A DNA stretch of 64,000 nt. It comes from Erythroxylum novogranatense. Its lineage: Eukaryota; Streptophyta; Magnoliopsida; Malpighiales; Erythroxylaceae. The notes below the pieces were generated by a model that saw only the letters and a list, made by a program, of their open reading frames with translations, was not told where the DNA came from and did not search any database. This document shows positions 44,550-54,407 of this stretch, one piece after another. Made by a program: the position numbers and the translations under genes. The stretch is from contig CM057224.1 in NCBI GenBank assembly GCA_029891385.1, forward strand, positions 29,281,005 to 29,345,004. The letters run 5' to 3'. Positions within the stretch are counted from its first letter, which is position 1. Each line of letters begins with the position of its first letter.

Positions 44550-44602
44550 GTTGGGTGAGTTTGCGAACTCAATGAGAAACCATCATCGATGGTTCACCCA
44601 AC
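44550..44602 (-). promoter_or_regulatory. Hairpin module in right LTR of F
   Basis: Best-formed copy: outer stem GTTGGG(TG)/(CA)CCCAAC, hairpin 1 TGAGTT-TGCG-AACTCA (44556-44571), hairpin 2 AACCATC-ATC-GATGGTT (44578-44594). Two bases can pair either in the outer stem or in hairpin 1. Confidence 0.65.
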
Positions 44603-45714
44603 TCATTCATATACACATAATATATCTCATAGATATGTTTTAACACAATTTACAACACTATAAACACTTTACATAATTTACACAGTTACACTATCACATA
44701 TCTCAGACATATCAATTCACACTTTGCACACATCACACGATTCACAATTTACATACCGACAAATGCATAATGTATGCAATTTCTCATTTTATGATGTCGT
44801 TGTGACTGAGCGTCAATGTTCACATTTTGGCAAGTAGGAGAGCCCTCAGGGTATACACTACAACCCACTCACTTTAGGAATAGGAGAGCCCTCTGGGTAT
44901 GCACTATTTCCTTTTTGGCCTCAGGCCCATTCACTGATATCGAGCTTAAAGCTCTGATCACTAAGCTCCAAATACAACCGATTAATTACCACTTATGTTC
45001 ATGCTTAGCATGCACTAACACTTGCATCTTTAACACATTTATATCACTTCTCACTTGTCACAATCAAACACTTACGCCGCAATTATATACACCGATTCTC
45101 AATTCACAGCCTATTCACATTTATATATCACACTTGATGCAATCACAATCACTTATCACATTTAGCTCATTCACTTCACATTTATATCACTCACTTTTAC
45201 ACTTAATTCACACACATTCACAGACATTTAATCACATAAAAGCCGAGGAACCAACTAGGTTACTTACCTGTAACTTCCGAGCTATTGCCTGGAAGTACCA
45301 GCAATGTCCGTGGTCTGTCGATCCAACGGCACCTCTATAACAATTCAAATGAATTATCATCACTACTTGCTCAATTAAATCAATTCACTGATGCACATGT
45401 CTCAATTCAAACTATATGATGCATGACCATGATTTCCAGCTCTCTAGTCCAATTTCACTAACTCTCACTTCATCAGCACAATTTACTATTCACTAGGTCC
45501 ATCTCATTCTCTATTTCATAATTCTCCAATTCATACTCAAATTGGTCACAATCGACAATTCACGATCCCTCTAGATATCATTCAACTCTCAATAATACTG
45601 CACTTGAAGACTTCTTTCTCTAGTTCACAATGAAACAAGAATGCTCTCAATAGGAGGTCTACACTAAAAGATATGCTCAAAAGACTCAACTAATTCACTT
45701 CAAATTTCACTCCT

Positions 45715-45903
45715 CGTCATGACGTTTGACCACTGTCATGACGCACAGGTTGCTTCGTCATGGCGCCTTCCTACGGTTCGTCATGACGACAAAGACCACG
45801 CCGTCATGACGTCAAATTAAGCTTCGTCGCGACGTCCCAAGCAATTCCCACGCTCACGCTCGTCATGACGTCAAATTAACATTTAATTTATTCGTCATGA
45901 CGT
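45715..45903. repeat. CGTCATGACG palindrome array, right LTR of F
   Basis: Copies begin near 45715, 45733 (TGTCATGACG), 45777, 45801, 45825 (CGTCGCGACG), 45859 and 45892. Each half is TGACG, the core bound by TGA-type bZIP factors. Confidence 0.88.
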
Positions 45904-46972
45904 CTTTAATCGTTCTGCCTTCTCCGATTCTCATTTCCGCCATTAATACTCTTAACTCAACATTAAAAACACTCTAACTACCAGATTCCTCACATTTATG
46001 CTCATTAATGCAACAATCACAAGAAATATCAACCTTAAGCACATTAAAACTTACCAAATCACCGAATCGGATGAAACCCTAAAACCACCAAAATCCACAG
46101 CTCTTCCTCTCTTCTTCCTCAACCACGATGATTCTCCACTAACAAGCTAAACATCGCCTCTCCAACGATCCAAAGAAATCTCTAGCCACAAGGAAGAGAA
46201 ACTAACGAAATCTCCAAGAGGAAGGAACAAAATCATCGACGTCAACGAAGGAGGAAGAAGAAAATGAAGGGAAGATATTTTTATCCCTCATTCAAACCTA
46301 ACACAAATATATATATAGGTTTAATTTAAACCTATAAATTACAATCCTCAAATTCAATCAATCTCATTCTCTAAATTCTATCGCTCATCACAAAATTCTT
46401 AAACGCTTAACTCTAAATTTTCAAGTCGATTGCCACTCACTTTCTAATCGGAATCTAAAATCGCCTCTAAGTCAATTCCACGGTCCGAGCTCATATCTCT
46501 AAAAATTCCAGAAAATTTCTCATAAATTCACAAAAATACAAAACACTCGATTCTATGCTCAAATCTCAATTTTCAACTCCCAAAATTCAATTCACACACT
46601 AACTCAGCTATACAACTCAATTTCTCTCAAATTCTCAATCAAGTCACAATCCACTGATTTAACTCTTCAATTCTAATTATTCCTCAATTCTCAATAAATC
46701 ACTCTTCACTCAACTCACAATCTAACTCAAGGGACTACTCAATTACACTTATCGCTTAATTCTCAATAACTCATATCTCACACAAATTTCACAATTAAAT
46801 GCTAGAATAATCATGAATGCATGTCACTATATATGCATGTGCAATTAACTCAATTAATCTCATTTATCACTGATGCAAAACTCACTATGCGAGTAATTCA
46901 ATCATGAATACACTCACTGCTCACTCATCCAAATTACCGATATGCCCATCACACCGGTAACGGGATGTTACA

Positions 46973-47285
46973 GATTTGATATCTCATATCCATGATCAGT
47001 AAAACGTGATCATCAATCAGAACACATACTAGCCTTAATTCATTATTGTTCCACCAATAATGATCGACTAGGGACAGTCTAGAATAGTATTATAACACTT
47101 ATGGTTTTACTATCAAGTCACATACTTGATGACATAAGTTTAATACCATTCATGGAATGTAACTCACATTACATAAATGAAATACATGCATATATAAAAT
47201 GAATACCTCATAATATATTATTAACAAATCATAATGTTAATACATGAATCACAAATGTTTATTGGCCTAGGGCACACTACTAACA
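46973..47285 (-). repeat. 3' LTR of element E, inner part
   Basis: Continues the LTR after element F and ends CTACTAACA at 47285, matching 53561-53873 of the right LTR. The polypurine tract complement ATCTCCCAC follows at 47286-47294. Confidence 0.9.
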
Positions 47286-47294
47286 ATCTCCCAC

Positions 47295-48544
47295 TTGCAC
47301 TAGGCCCAATCAGTCAGATATCTAATACCCATAGACCTCAGATGACTCTCATGTTTAGGTCATGGAAGAGGCTTAGTAAGTGGATCAAAGAATGTTGTCA
47401 TCTGTGCCCACTCAGATATCTTCACGCCTCCTCTCGCAATGATCTCTCCGATCGATGGAAACGTCTGAGTATGTGTTTGGATCTATGATGCGAATTTGGT
47501 TCCTTAGCTTTGTGCTATAGCCCCATTATTATCACAATAAAGGTCTATAGGATTTGCAATGCTAGGAACAACCCCAAGCTCGTGATGAACTTCCCGATCC
47601 AAACAGCTTCCTTAGTGCATCCGAGGCGAAGAATGTACTCGACTTCGGTTGTAGAATCAACAATGTTGTCTTGCTTTGAACTTTTCCACCACCGCACCTC
47701 CATTCAAACATAACCCAAAACCCGATTGCGATCTCAAATCATCTATGTCGATCGAAAACCAACATCGGTGTAACCATTTACAACTAGCTCTCCTTCAAGT
47801 CCTCCATGACTAGGAACATATCCTTAATTAGTTCTTCTCAAGTACTTAAGGATGTTCTTAATCGCTATCCAAAGGACTCTCACCATAATTAGATTGGTAT
47901 CTACTTGTTATGCTCATAGCATATGAGACATCCGTTGAGTACATAACATGGCATACATGATAGATCCAATTGCGTATGCATATGGAATCTTACTCATGCG
48001 CCAAGCTCCTTATCCAAGTAGGACAATCCTTCTTATAAAGCTTGATTCCATGTGACATAGGTAAGAATCCTCTCTTGGAATCTTGCATACTGAACCTTTT
48101 CAGTACCTTATCTATGTATGTACTCTGACTTAGACCTATAAGCTTTCTTGATCTATCTCTATAGATCTTTAATGCCTAAAATATAGGCAGCCTCGCCTAA
48201 GTCTTTCATTGAGAAGCGCTTCCTTAACCAAATCTTGACACTCTGTAAGGTTGGAATATCGTTTCTAATGAGCGTTATGTCATCAACATATAAAGCTAAA
48301 AGACAACAAAGACTCCACTAACCTTTTGTAAACACAAGGTTCATCTTCATTCTTGATGAATCCAAACTTTTGACAATTTCATCAAAACGAAGATTCCAAC
48401 TTTTGATGCTTGCTTCAATCCATAAATGGATCTTTGAAGCTTGACACCTTTCCCAATTCTTAGGATGGACAAAACCCTCAGTCAGATCATATATACATCC
48501 TCAAGTAAGTTTCCATTAAGGAAAGCCGTTTTGACATCCATTTG
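47295..48544 (-). pseudogene. RNase H and RT C-terminal half, decayed (element E)
   Basis: No long frame. The RT catalytic YVDD is readable on the - strand at 48279-48290, followed by D-I-T-L-I-R-N-D-I-P type residues. Near 47880-48000 the residues of the RT/RNase H junction can be picked out with stops. RNase H around 47400-47700 is poorly preserved. Confidence 0.7.
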
Positions 48545-49228
48545 TCACATCTCATAATCGTAGTATGCAGCTATGGCAATAAGAATTCTAATGGATTTGA
48601 TCATGACCACTGGAGAAAATGTCTCATCATAATCAATTCCATGAACTTGTCGATAACCTTTAACAACAAGTCTTGCTTTATAAGTGTGCACATTTCCATC
48701 CATGTCGAGTTTATTTTTGAAAACCCATTTGCATCCAATGGTCTTCAAGCCATCAGACGGATCAATCAAAGTCCAAACTTGACTGTCATACATGGATTGC
48801 ATCTCTGCTTTCATGGCCTCCAACCATTTAGCAGATTCTGGACTTTCCATAATTTCTTGATAGGTTGTGGGCTCATTATGATCGATGAGCATCACATTAT
48901 CATCATCAGTAACGAGAAATCCATATCTCTCGGGCTCATGACGAATCCTATCAGATTTACGTAGGCCTTGTGTTGTTGAAGACTGCTCATCAACAGATTG
49001 TGAGCTCGCTTCAATCTCCTTTTCAGGCTCAATGTCATTTTGTGAAACTTGAATTTCTTTGAGTTGTACTTTACTCCCACTGTTTCCTTTGAAACAAATT
49101 CTTCTAAGAAGAAACCATTTCGAGCAACAAACACTTTGTTCTCTCGATGGGATGTAAAAGTAATATCCTTTAGTTTCCTTAGATATCCCACAAAATAACA
49201 TTTTTAGATTTGGGTGCCAACTTGTCAA
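48545..49228 (-). pseudogene. RT N-terminal half and integrase-RT linker (element E)
   Basis: A 227-residue frame. SKWFLLRRICFKG and VQLKEIQVSQNDIEPEKEIE form the variable linker; SDRIRHEPERYGF is the conserved lead-in; SAKWLEAMKAEMQSMYDSQV, GCKWVFKNKLDMDG, YKARLVVKGYRQVHGIDYDE and TFSPVVMIKSIR are the RVT_2 N-terminal blocks. The frame ends at 48545, just before the K-x-A-F-L-N-G block, readable nearby in another frame. Confidence 0.85.
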
Positions 49229-49560
49229 GCAATTGGACGCTTCACATAAGCCTCACAACCCCAAATCTTTAGAAAAGATAAATTGGGACGCTTCCCATCC
49301 ATATCTCATAAGGTGTCTTTTCTCTGACCTTTGAAGGAATACGGTTCAATATGAATGTCATGGTTTCTAAAGCATAGCCCTGTATATTTTGGAAGATCGG
49401 TTTGACTCATCATTGATCGAACCATATCTAATAGAGTTCGATTTCTCCTTTGTAAACACCATTCCATCGAGGAGTTCTGGAGGAGTCAATTGTGAAACAA
49501 TTTCACAATCCTTAAGATAATCGTCAAACTCTTGGCTTAAATATTCACCACCTCGATCGA
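49229..49560 (-). pseudogene. Integrase remnant (element E)
   Basis: On the - strand near 49480-49590, RGGEYLSQEFDDYLKDCEIV followed by QLTPPE is the second-Asp region of Copia integrase (S/D-R-G-G-E-Y). The C-terminal blocks at 49230-49360 are present in pieces. The pre-integrase zinc domain and protease are not seen, so about 1 kb seems deleted between 49600 and gag. Confidence 0.65.
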
Positions 49561-50018
49561 TCAAGGATTTTAATATTCTTGCCAAGTTGATTTTGTACTT
49601 CATTCTTATACTCTTTGAACTTTTCAAAAGATTCAGATTTGTACTTCATTAAATAGACATACCCATATCTCAAGTCATCTGAAAAGTAATGAAATACAAA
49701 TAACCTCTCTTTCAGCTCTTCCAAATGGAGTTTGCAGTTCCTTTTCCAATGACCAGGTTCATTGCAGTGAAAGCAAACTCCCTCCTTGGGTGCCTTTAGT
49801 CTTAGCTTTAGGCTTGGGCTTGGACTTGGACTTGGGTACTTTACCTTGTTCTTTGCTATGCCCTTCCTTTTGAAAACCTTTCCCTTTTGAACCACGAGAA
49901 CTTCATTGGTGGTCTTAACCTTTCCCTTTAAGTTCTCTTCACAGCTTTCAGATCCCATGCAATTCATCAATGGACTTCTCCATATTATGCATGTTGTAGT
50001 TAAGAATGAACTAATCAT
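49561..50018 (-). pseudogene. Gag C-terminus with zinc knuckle (element E)
   Basis: The frame contains KGVKTT-like basic sequence, a Lys-rich run, a Pro-Ser repeat (YPSPSPSPSLKLRLK) and the CCHC knuckle CFHCNEPGHWKRNC. The knuckle binds element RNA. After it, HYFSDDLRYGYVYLMKYKSE resembles integrase-region sequence joined directly to gag, which supports an internal deletion removing protease and pre-integrase. Confidence 0.75.
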
Positions 50019-50126
50019 ATTTATTAGTCAAAATGATAGAATAGGATCAGTTGCCAATTCTTGACTAACAGTGCACTAATTTCTCAAGATGATGAATGTA
50101 ACTCTTCATCTTGAGAACATGAGCAC

Positions 50127-50522
50127 TCACGTGTGCTGCAGAGTCATCTTGCATGAATTCAATACCTTAGTGGTTCTAAACCTCTCTTGGCGTGCTTGCT
50201 CTTGAAACATAGCTTTCAGTTGAGCAAGCATGTCATAGGCCTCCATTTCCTCTAAATCCTTCTGAAGGTCAGAGATCATGGCGCCTAACATAAGGCATGA
50301 CACATCCGTAGAGTCATTGATATGCTTCATGTAAACATCCTTTTGAGCCTTAGGTGCGTTTGCTGGTGGTTCCTCAGGGATGGGTTCTTCTAAGACATAA
50401 AGTTTTCTTTCTTGCTTGAGAACAATTCTCAAGTTCCTATACCAATCTAGGAAATTTGTTCCACTAAGCTTTTCTTTCTCTAAGATAGATCGCATAGAAA
50501 GGTTTGTGGATGGAGTAGCCAT
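50127..50522 (-). pseudogene. Gag N-terminal domain (element E)
   Basis: The ATG at 50520-50522 starts MATPSTNLSMRSILEKEKLS, followed by GTNFLDWYRNLRIVLKQERK, YVLEEPIPEEPP and AYDMLAQLKAMFQEQARQER. This is the gag-polypeptide (UBN2-type) fold of Copia elements that forms the particle shell. The start is well placed: a basic leader-free Met at the conserved position. The frame breaks at 50127 shortly after KMTL. Confidence 0.85.
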
Positions 50523-52449
50523 AATCTACAAAAATTATGCAACAAGGGTCAACATTCATATATTATGAGGTATTAGCTCCCACTCAAATAAATAACCCTC
50601 AATTGACGAATGGGAGAAGCAAGATCCATATTTCACTAAGTCCTAAGAAAGCTTTGGCTTAACACTCAAGACTTAGTTATTTAGGTAGAAAACTCTTTTC
50701 AATTACATCACATGTAACTCTTGATGGGCTTATGTTAAAATATATCTTATGTATGTCTTGCATGTATGTATAAACCCAATCTTATGCCCTAAGCCCAAAA
50801 CCGTTTTGATAGCTTAGTCAAGTTTAACCATACTTTACCTATGAATAGCACCATTATTCAAATGTCTTCCTAGATGATCCTACATGCCTTGCTTTGGCAA
50901 AACCCACATAAGGATAAGCTAGAGATAAACATTGGTAAAGATTTATGGAAGGCATATAAACTTGAAATTATCATGAGGTAATTCGTTTACTAATCCTATT
51001 AGTAAGGGTGTTTGTACTATGCTAGTTCTAATCTTATACTACAACATACTTGAGTATATATATATTAGAAGCATAGAATAGTAATTTACACATGAATATA
51101 AATATTCAAAATAAATAAACACATGTAAAACCACCCAAAATATATGACACGCAACGAACTAACACGTGTAACGAACACGACGGTCCCGCTAGCGGTTAGC
51201 TAATGCGCGGGGTCAAGGAAGTACCCACTTAAAAGTGGGACAGCGCCGAACCTAAAAATTAATTATGAATCAATATAATTATTAATCTTAATCAAATTAA
51301 GAAAAATAATTATCTTTGGAATTGTTTTGTTTTTTTTTAATTTTAAAACAATTTTAAAATTATGTTTAGAATTTAATTAAATTAAGAATACATTATTCCT
51401 AATTTAATTATTCCCTTTAAGTTTATGTCATACTTAAACTTATTACCAAACAAAACCCATTCCTAAACCTATTGCCAAACACCTCTTTCTTCAACTTAAG
51501 AAACCCCAAAATTAAAGAAGAGTAGCTCACTTGCACCCATGCCTCTTCTCCACCTTCTTATTCATTTTGTGGCTATTAGGATATTATCCTTGAATCCATT
51601 TTAATGAACAATTGCACAAATAAATAAAGATGGGACAAAACTATTCATCGATGGGACAAATAAATAAAGATGAATGTCCATCTTTACCATCCACGTGCCT
51701 TTCTTCTACCTGGGCAAGACCACTTAGGCCATTTGGATGAACAAAACTATTGTTCATCGATGGGACAAATAAAGAGTGTCTTTGCATTCTTATTCATCTA
51801 ATGAATTTCGTGAAAATCTTGGTAAGGCTCCAGCATCTCCTCAGCCACGCACGCATGCGACAAGCCCCTGGTACTGCTCCTCTTGGTTTTCTTATTCCAC
51901 GACCAGAGCCAGTACGCTTCACTCCCACATTTCTCCAACAGAAACGTTGCACGTCAGCCGTCTCGCAAGCCATTCTCATCCAAGAACTGAGAGTACTCAT
52001 CTGGATCTTGGGGATTTGCGAAGGTGAAGCGTGGAAGACTCACAAAATCAAATCTGGGTTTGCTCCAGAACAATTTTGGGTTTTTGAAGGAGGAGTAATC
52101 CTACGCCTTTCTTAATACCCAATCGAATCTCTTTCGATTTTTTCTTCTAGAATTTCCAGAACAATTTCCAGATCGTATAAAAGCAATAAACGTAGAAGCC
52201 AGAACAAACATTTATTTGCAGATAAGCAAAACATGTAATGCGTTTCCAAAACACCAGAAATTAGAACAAAAGCTGAAACGCAATTCCAGATTTTTATCAA
52301 GAATCAGATCATATCTAATGTTCAATTCCAAATTTTCCGATCAATAACAATCCGAAAATAGTATGCATAAAAATAAATCATATTCGTATCATGCATCCAA
52401 AACTATGAGCACATGTAATCAAAACATGCATATTATCGATTATACAGAA
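50523..52449 (-). other. 1.9 kb untranslated leader of element E
   Basis: It lies between the gag ATG and the PBS. It holds a perfect palindrome CCGCTAGCGG (51186-51195), a strong hairpin CCCACTT-AA-AAGTGGG (51224-51239), and repeated GATGGGACAAATAAA units at about 51630-51780. A more GC-rich block follows at 51820-52060. Leaders of this length are unusual for Copia. The rest is AT-rich and featureless. Short open frames in the GC block are not supported as genes. Confidence 0.6.
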
Positions 52450-52468
52450 GAACCTGGCTCTGATACCA
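52450..52468 (-). promoter_or_regulatory. Primer-binding site, element E
   Basis: - strand TGGTATCAGAGCCAGGTT, an extended match to initiator-Met tRNA, one base from the LTR start. Confidence 0.92.
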
Positions 52469-52469
52469 C

Positions 52470-53873
52470 TGTTGGATCGCATATGGTCCGAGTATTCACA
52501 ATACGCTGCGAAAGAGACCATACAAAATTATCAAGTATAATCGAAAACACGAGGATTAATGAAAATACCTTATTTTCGTGGATGGATTGCTTCTTTTCGG
52601 ATTCCAAGACACTGCAAATCGCTAATGTCCTCTACCGGTATTCACACGAGCATGCACGATCCGGGCTGGGTCAGAGTAATGCTAAGACGTCCCTGAAAAC
52701 CTTCGAGCGCCGCACGATCTTTCTCTTGGCGCTAGGGTTTCTTGACAGTTATGTTGCTCACCTAATGAGACCTAAGCTTCTCTATTTATGAGAAACCCTA
52801 ATCTCATTCAGGCCTATTAAGTTTCGCCCATTATATCATATATATAATAAAAGCCCGACAACTTAATTAAATCTAGCCCAATAAATATATCTAAATATAT
52901 TTATTTAACACCTAATAAATTAGGCCCAAGAGAATACGCCTGATCACATCACTCTTTGTATGCGACCACAGAGGCTCATTTGATGTTGGCAATGGGCTTG
53001 ATTACACTTCAAGGCCCATAAGTCATAAGCGGCCTCTAGCAAGACATTATGACTACCCAAATCAAATAAGGATCGATAATCCGATTTAACCTGTAATCAT
53101 GATTATAAGCTCAGTCCTTTTGTAACACGATATCAAGATTAATCATAAGGCATGGTACATGTCAACCTTTGATTAATCATAGTTTCTTGATCCGCAAGTT
53201 GATGATTATAACAAATGACATTGATGACTCTTCATCAATTCATTTGAGCACGACCATGCATTTCTTCATCACACTTGTCAAGAGGCCCAAATGATATCTC
53301 TCTCACTTAAGAGAGGTACAAATCCGCTCACGTCATTCACGTCCCTCGCATGATTCATTTAGTGTCCAACATAAGACTATTTGTTATTCTGTTAAAATAA
53401 CTTAGTCTAATATCAAAACACTAAATTCCTCATGTAGGAACCATGATGACTTCAGTCAAAGGACTAAAGTCAAACCATATTGAGAATCACTAATGACATG
53501 AAACCATGTAGTATTCTCTTTTGGTCGATCCAATATATGTTCTCTAACATATATCTATGTTTCGATTTGATATCTCATATCCATGATCGGTAAACGTGAT
53601 CATCAATCGAACACATACTAGCCTTAATTCATTATTGTTCCACCAATAATGATCGACTAGTGACGTCTAGAATAGTATTATAACACTTATGGTTTTACTA
53701 TCAAGTCACATACTTGATGACATAAGTTTAATACCATTCATGGAATGTAACTCACATTACATAAATGAAATACATGCATATATAAAATGAATACCTCATA
53801 ATATATTATTAACAAATCATAATGTTAATACATGAATCACAAATGTTTATTGGCCTAGGGCACACTACTAACA
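52470..53873 (-). repeat. 5' LTR of element E (1,404 bp)
   Basis: TGTTGGATCG...CTACTAACA. As the 5' LTR it carries the promoter of the - strand transcript. Several differences from the left LTR fall on CAG or CTG versus CG (for example about 53588 and 53660). Confidence 0.92.
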
Positions 53874-54300
53874 AAAGGAAGTGGTGCATGTCCTAATTTT
53901 CTATGCCATAAATATGCATTTTCTTCTAATGTTACTAAACACTTTTCATTGAAAGAGCTATCATTATGTAAATTAACAATATACGTATTTCCATGCCTCA
54001 AACCAATGAATGCAACATTTTCATCTTTCTTAACCATACAATGAGAAGATTCAAATGTCACATTAAAATCCATATAACGTAATTGTGAAACACTCAACAG
54101 ATTATGTTTCAATCCATCAACAAGTAACACATTGTCAATGGTAGGCAAAGGTTCCTTACCCACTTTACTAACACCAATGACTTTACCTTTGTTGTTATCT
54201 CCAAATGTGACACATCCTTGGTTCTTTGGTATGATTTCTGCAAATAGATTCTTATCTCCACTCATATGCCTTGAACATCCATTATCAATGTACCAAGTGT
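53874..54300 (-). pseudogene. Protease end and GAG-pre-integrase (element D)
   Basis: The - strand reads TWYIDNGCSRHMSGDKNLF from about 54298, then VTFGDNNKGKVIGVS, IDNVLLVDGLKHNLLSVSQL and ENAYLWHRKLGHAPL. This is the Copia protease followed by the pre-integrase zinc start (H..H). The catalytic triplet is D-N-G at 54278-54286, whereas Copia proteases have D-S-G or D-T-G. The frame is cut at 53874 by element E and resumes at 35695. Confidence 0.8.
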
Positions 54301-54407
54301 TTGGTGGATTTTCATTCCTTGCTTGTACCTACAATAGAAACATTCTTTCTTCTCATTGGTACCCATGCCATTTTGGGTCCATTTTGGTTAGTCAAATACA
54401 CTACATT

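Larger units (their letters stand above)
36792..46972 (-). mobile_element. Element F: chromovirus, full length, frame-broken
   Basis: LTRs at 36792-39606 and 44146-46972, PBS at 44128-44140, TSD GATTT. The internal region aligns by eye with element C from the chromodomain to gag in the same order on the - strand, but with dozens of small differences and no long frame. Many of them replace CTG or CAG in C by CCG, TCG or CG in F. LTR copies are nonetheless close, and the element sits inside a younger layer than D. The broken frames may be partly artefact. Confidence 0.88.
44146..46972 (-). repeat. 5' LTR of element F
   Basis: TGTAGCGCCCC...GGGATGTTACA, 2,827 bp. The hairpin module at 44550-44602 has all helices intact. 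The palindrome array is at 45715-45903. An open frame at 44816-45340 on the + strand crosses the LTR but has no counterpart frame in the sister LTR and is not called a gene. Confidence 0.92.
36787..46977. other. Target-site duplication GATTT flanking element F
   Basis: GATTT at 36787-36791 and 46973-46977. The uninterrupted sister LTR of E at about 53560 reads TTTCGATTTGATATC, giving the empty site directly. Confidence 0.95.
35696..53873 (-). mobile_element. Element E: full-length Copia retrotransposon with nested element F
   Basis: Two LTRs of equal length (1,404 bp once F and one TSD copy are removed), PBS next to the right LTR, and - strand gag, integrase, RT and RNase H remnants. Integrase before RT makes it Copia. 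It lacks the extra third frame, so it is not a Sirevirus; the GTGGGAGAT polypurine tract and MATPS gag start would fit a Tork- or Ale-type lineage, which I cannot decide. Coding regions are frame-broken. F sits in its left (3') LTR. Confidence 0.88.
35691..53878. other. Target-site duplication AAAGG flanking element E
   Basis: AAAGG at 35691-35695 precedes LTR start TGTTGGATCG. AAAGG at 53874-53878 follows LTR end CTACTAACA. Coding sequence of D resumes on both sides. Confidence 0.95.

Noticed and set aside
44816..45340. 174-residue frame in the right LTR of F
   Set aside because: The sister LTR has the same DNA with the frame broken, it is on the strand opposite the element, and it crosses structured LTR sequence.
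51750..52115. Possible gene in the leader of E
   Set aside because: Overlapping frames on both strands, none with a domain or codon pattern I recognise; more likely a GC-rich non-coding block.
52450..52468. tRNA-like sequence at the PBS sites
   Set aside because: Only the last 12-18 bases of tRNA are matched; no cloverleaf is present, so these are primer-binding sites and not tRNA genes.
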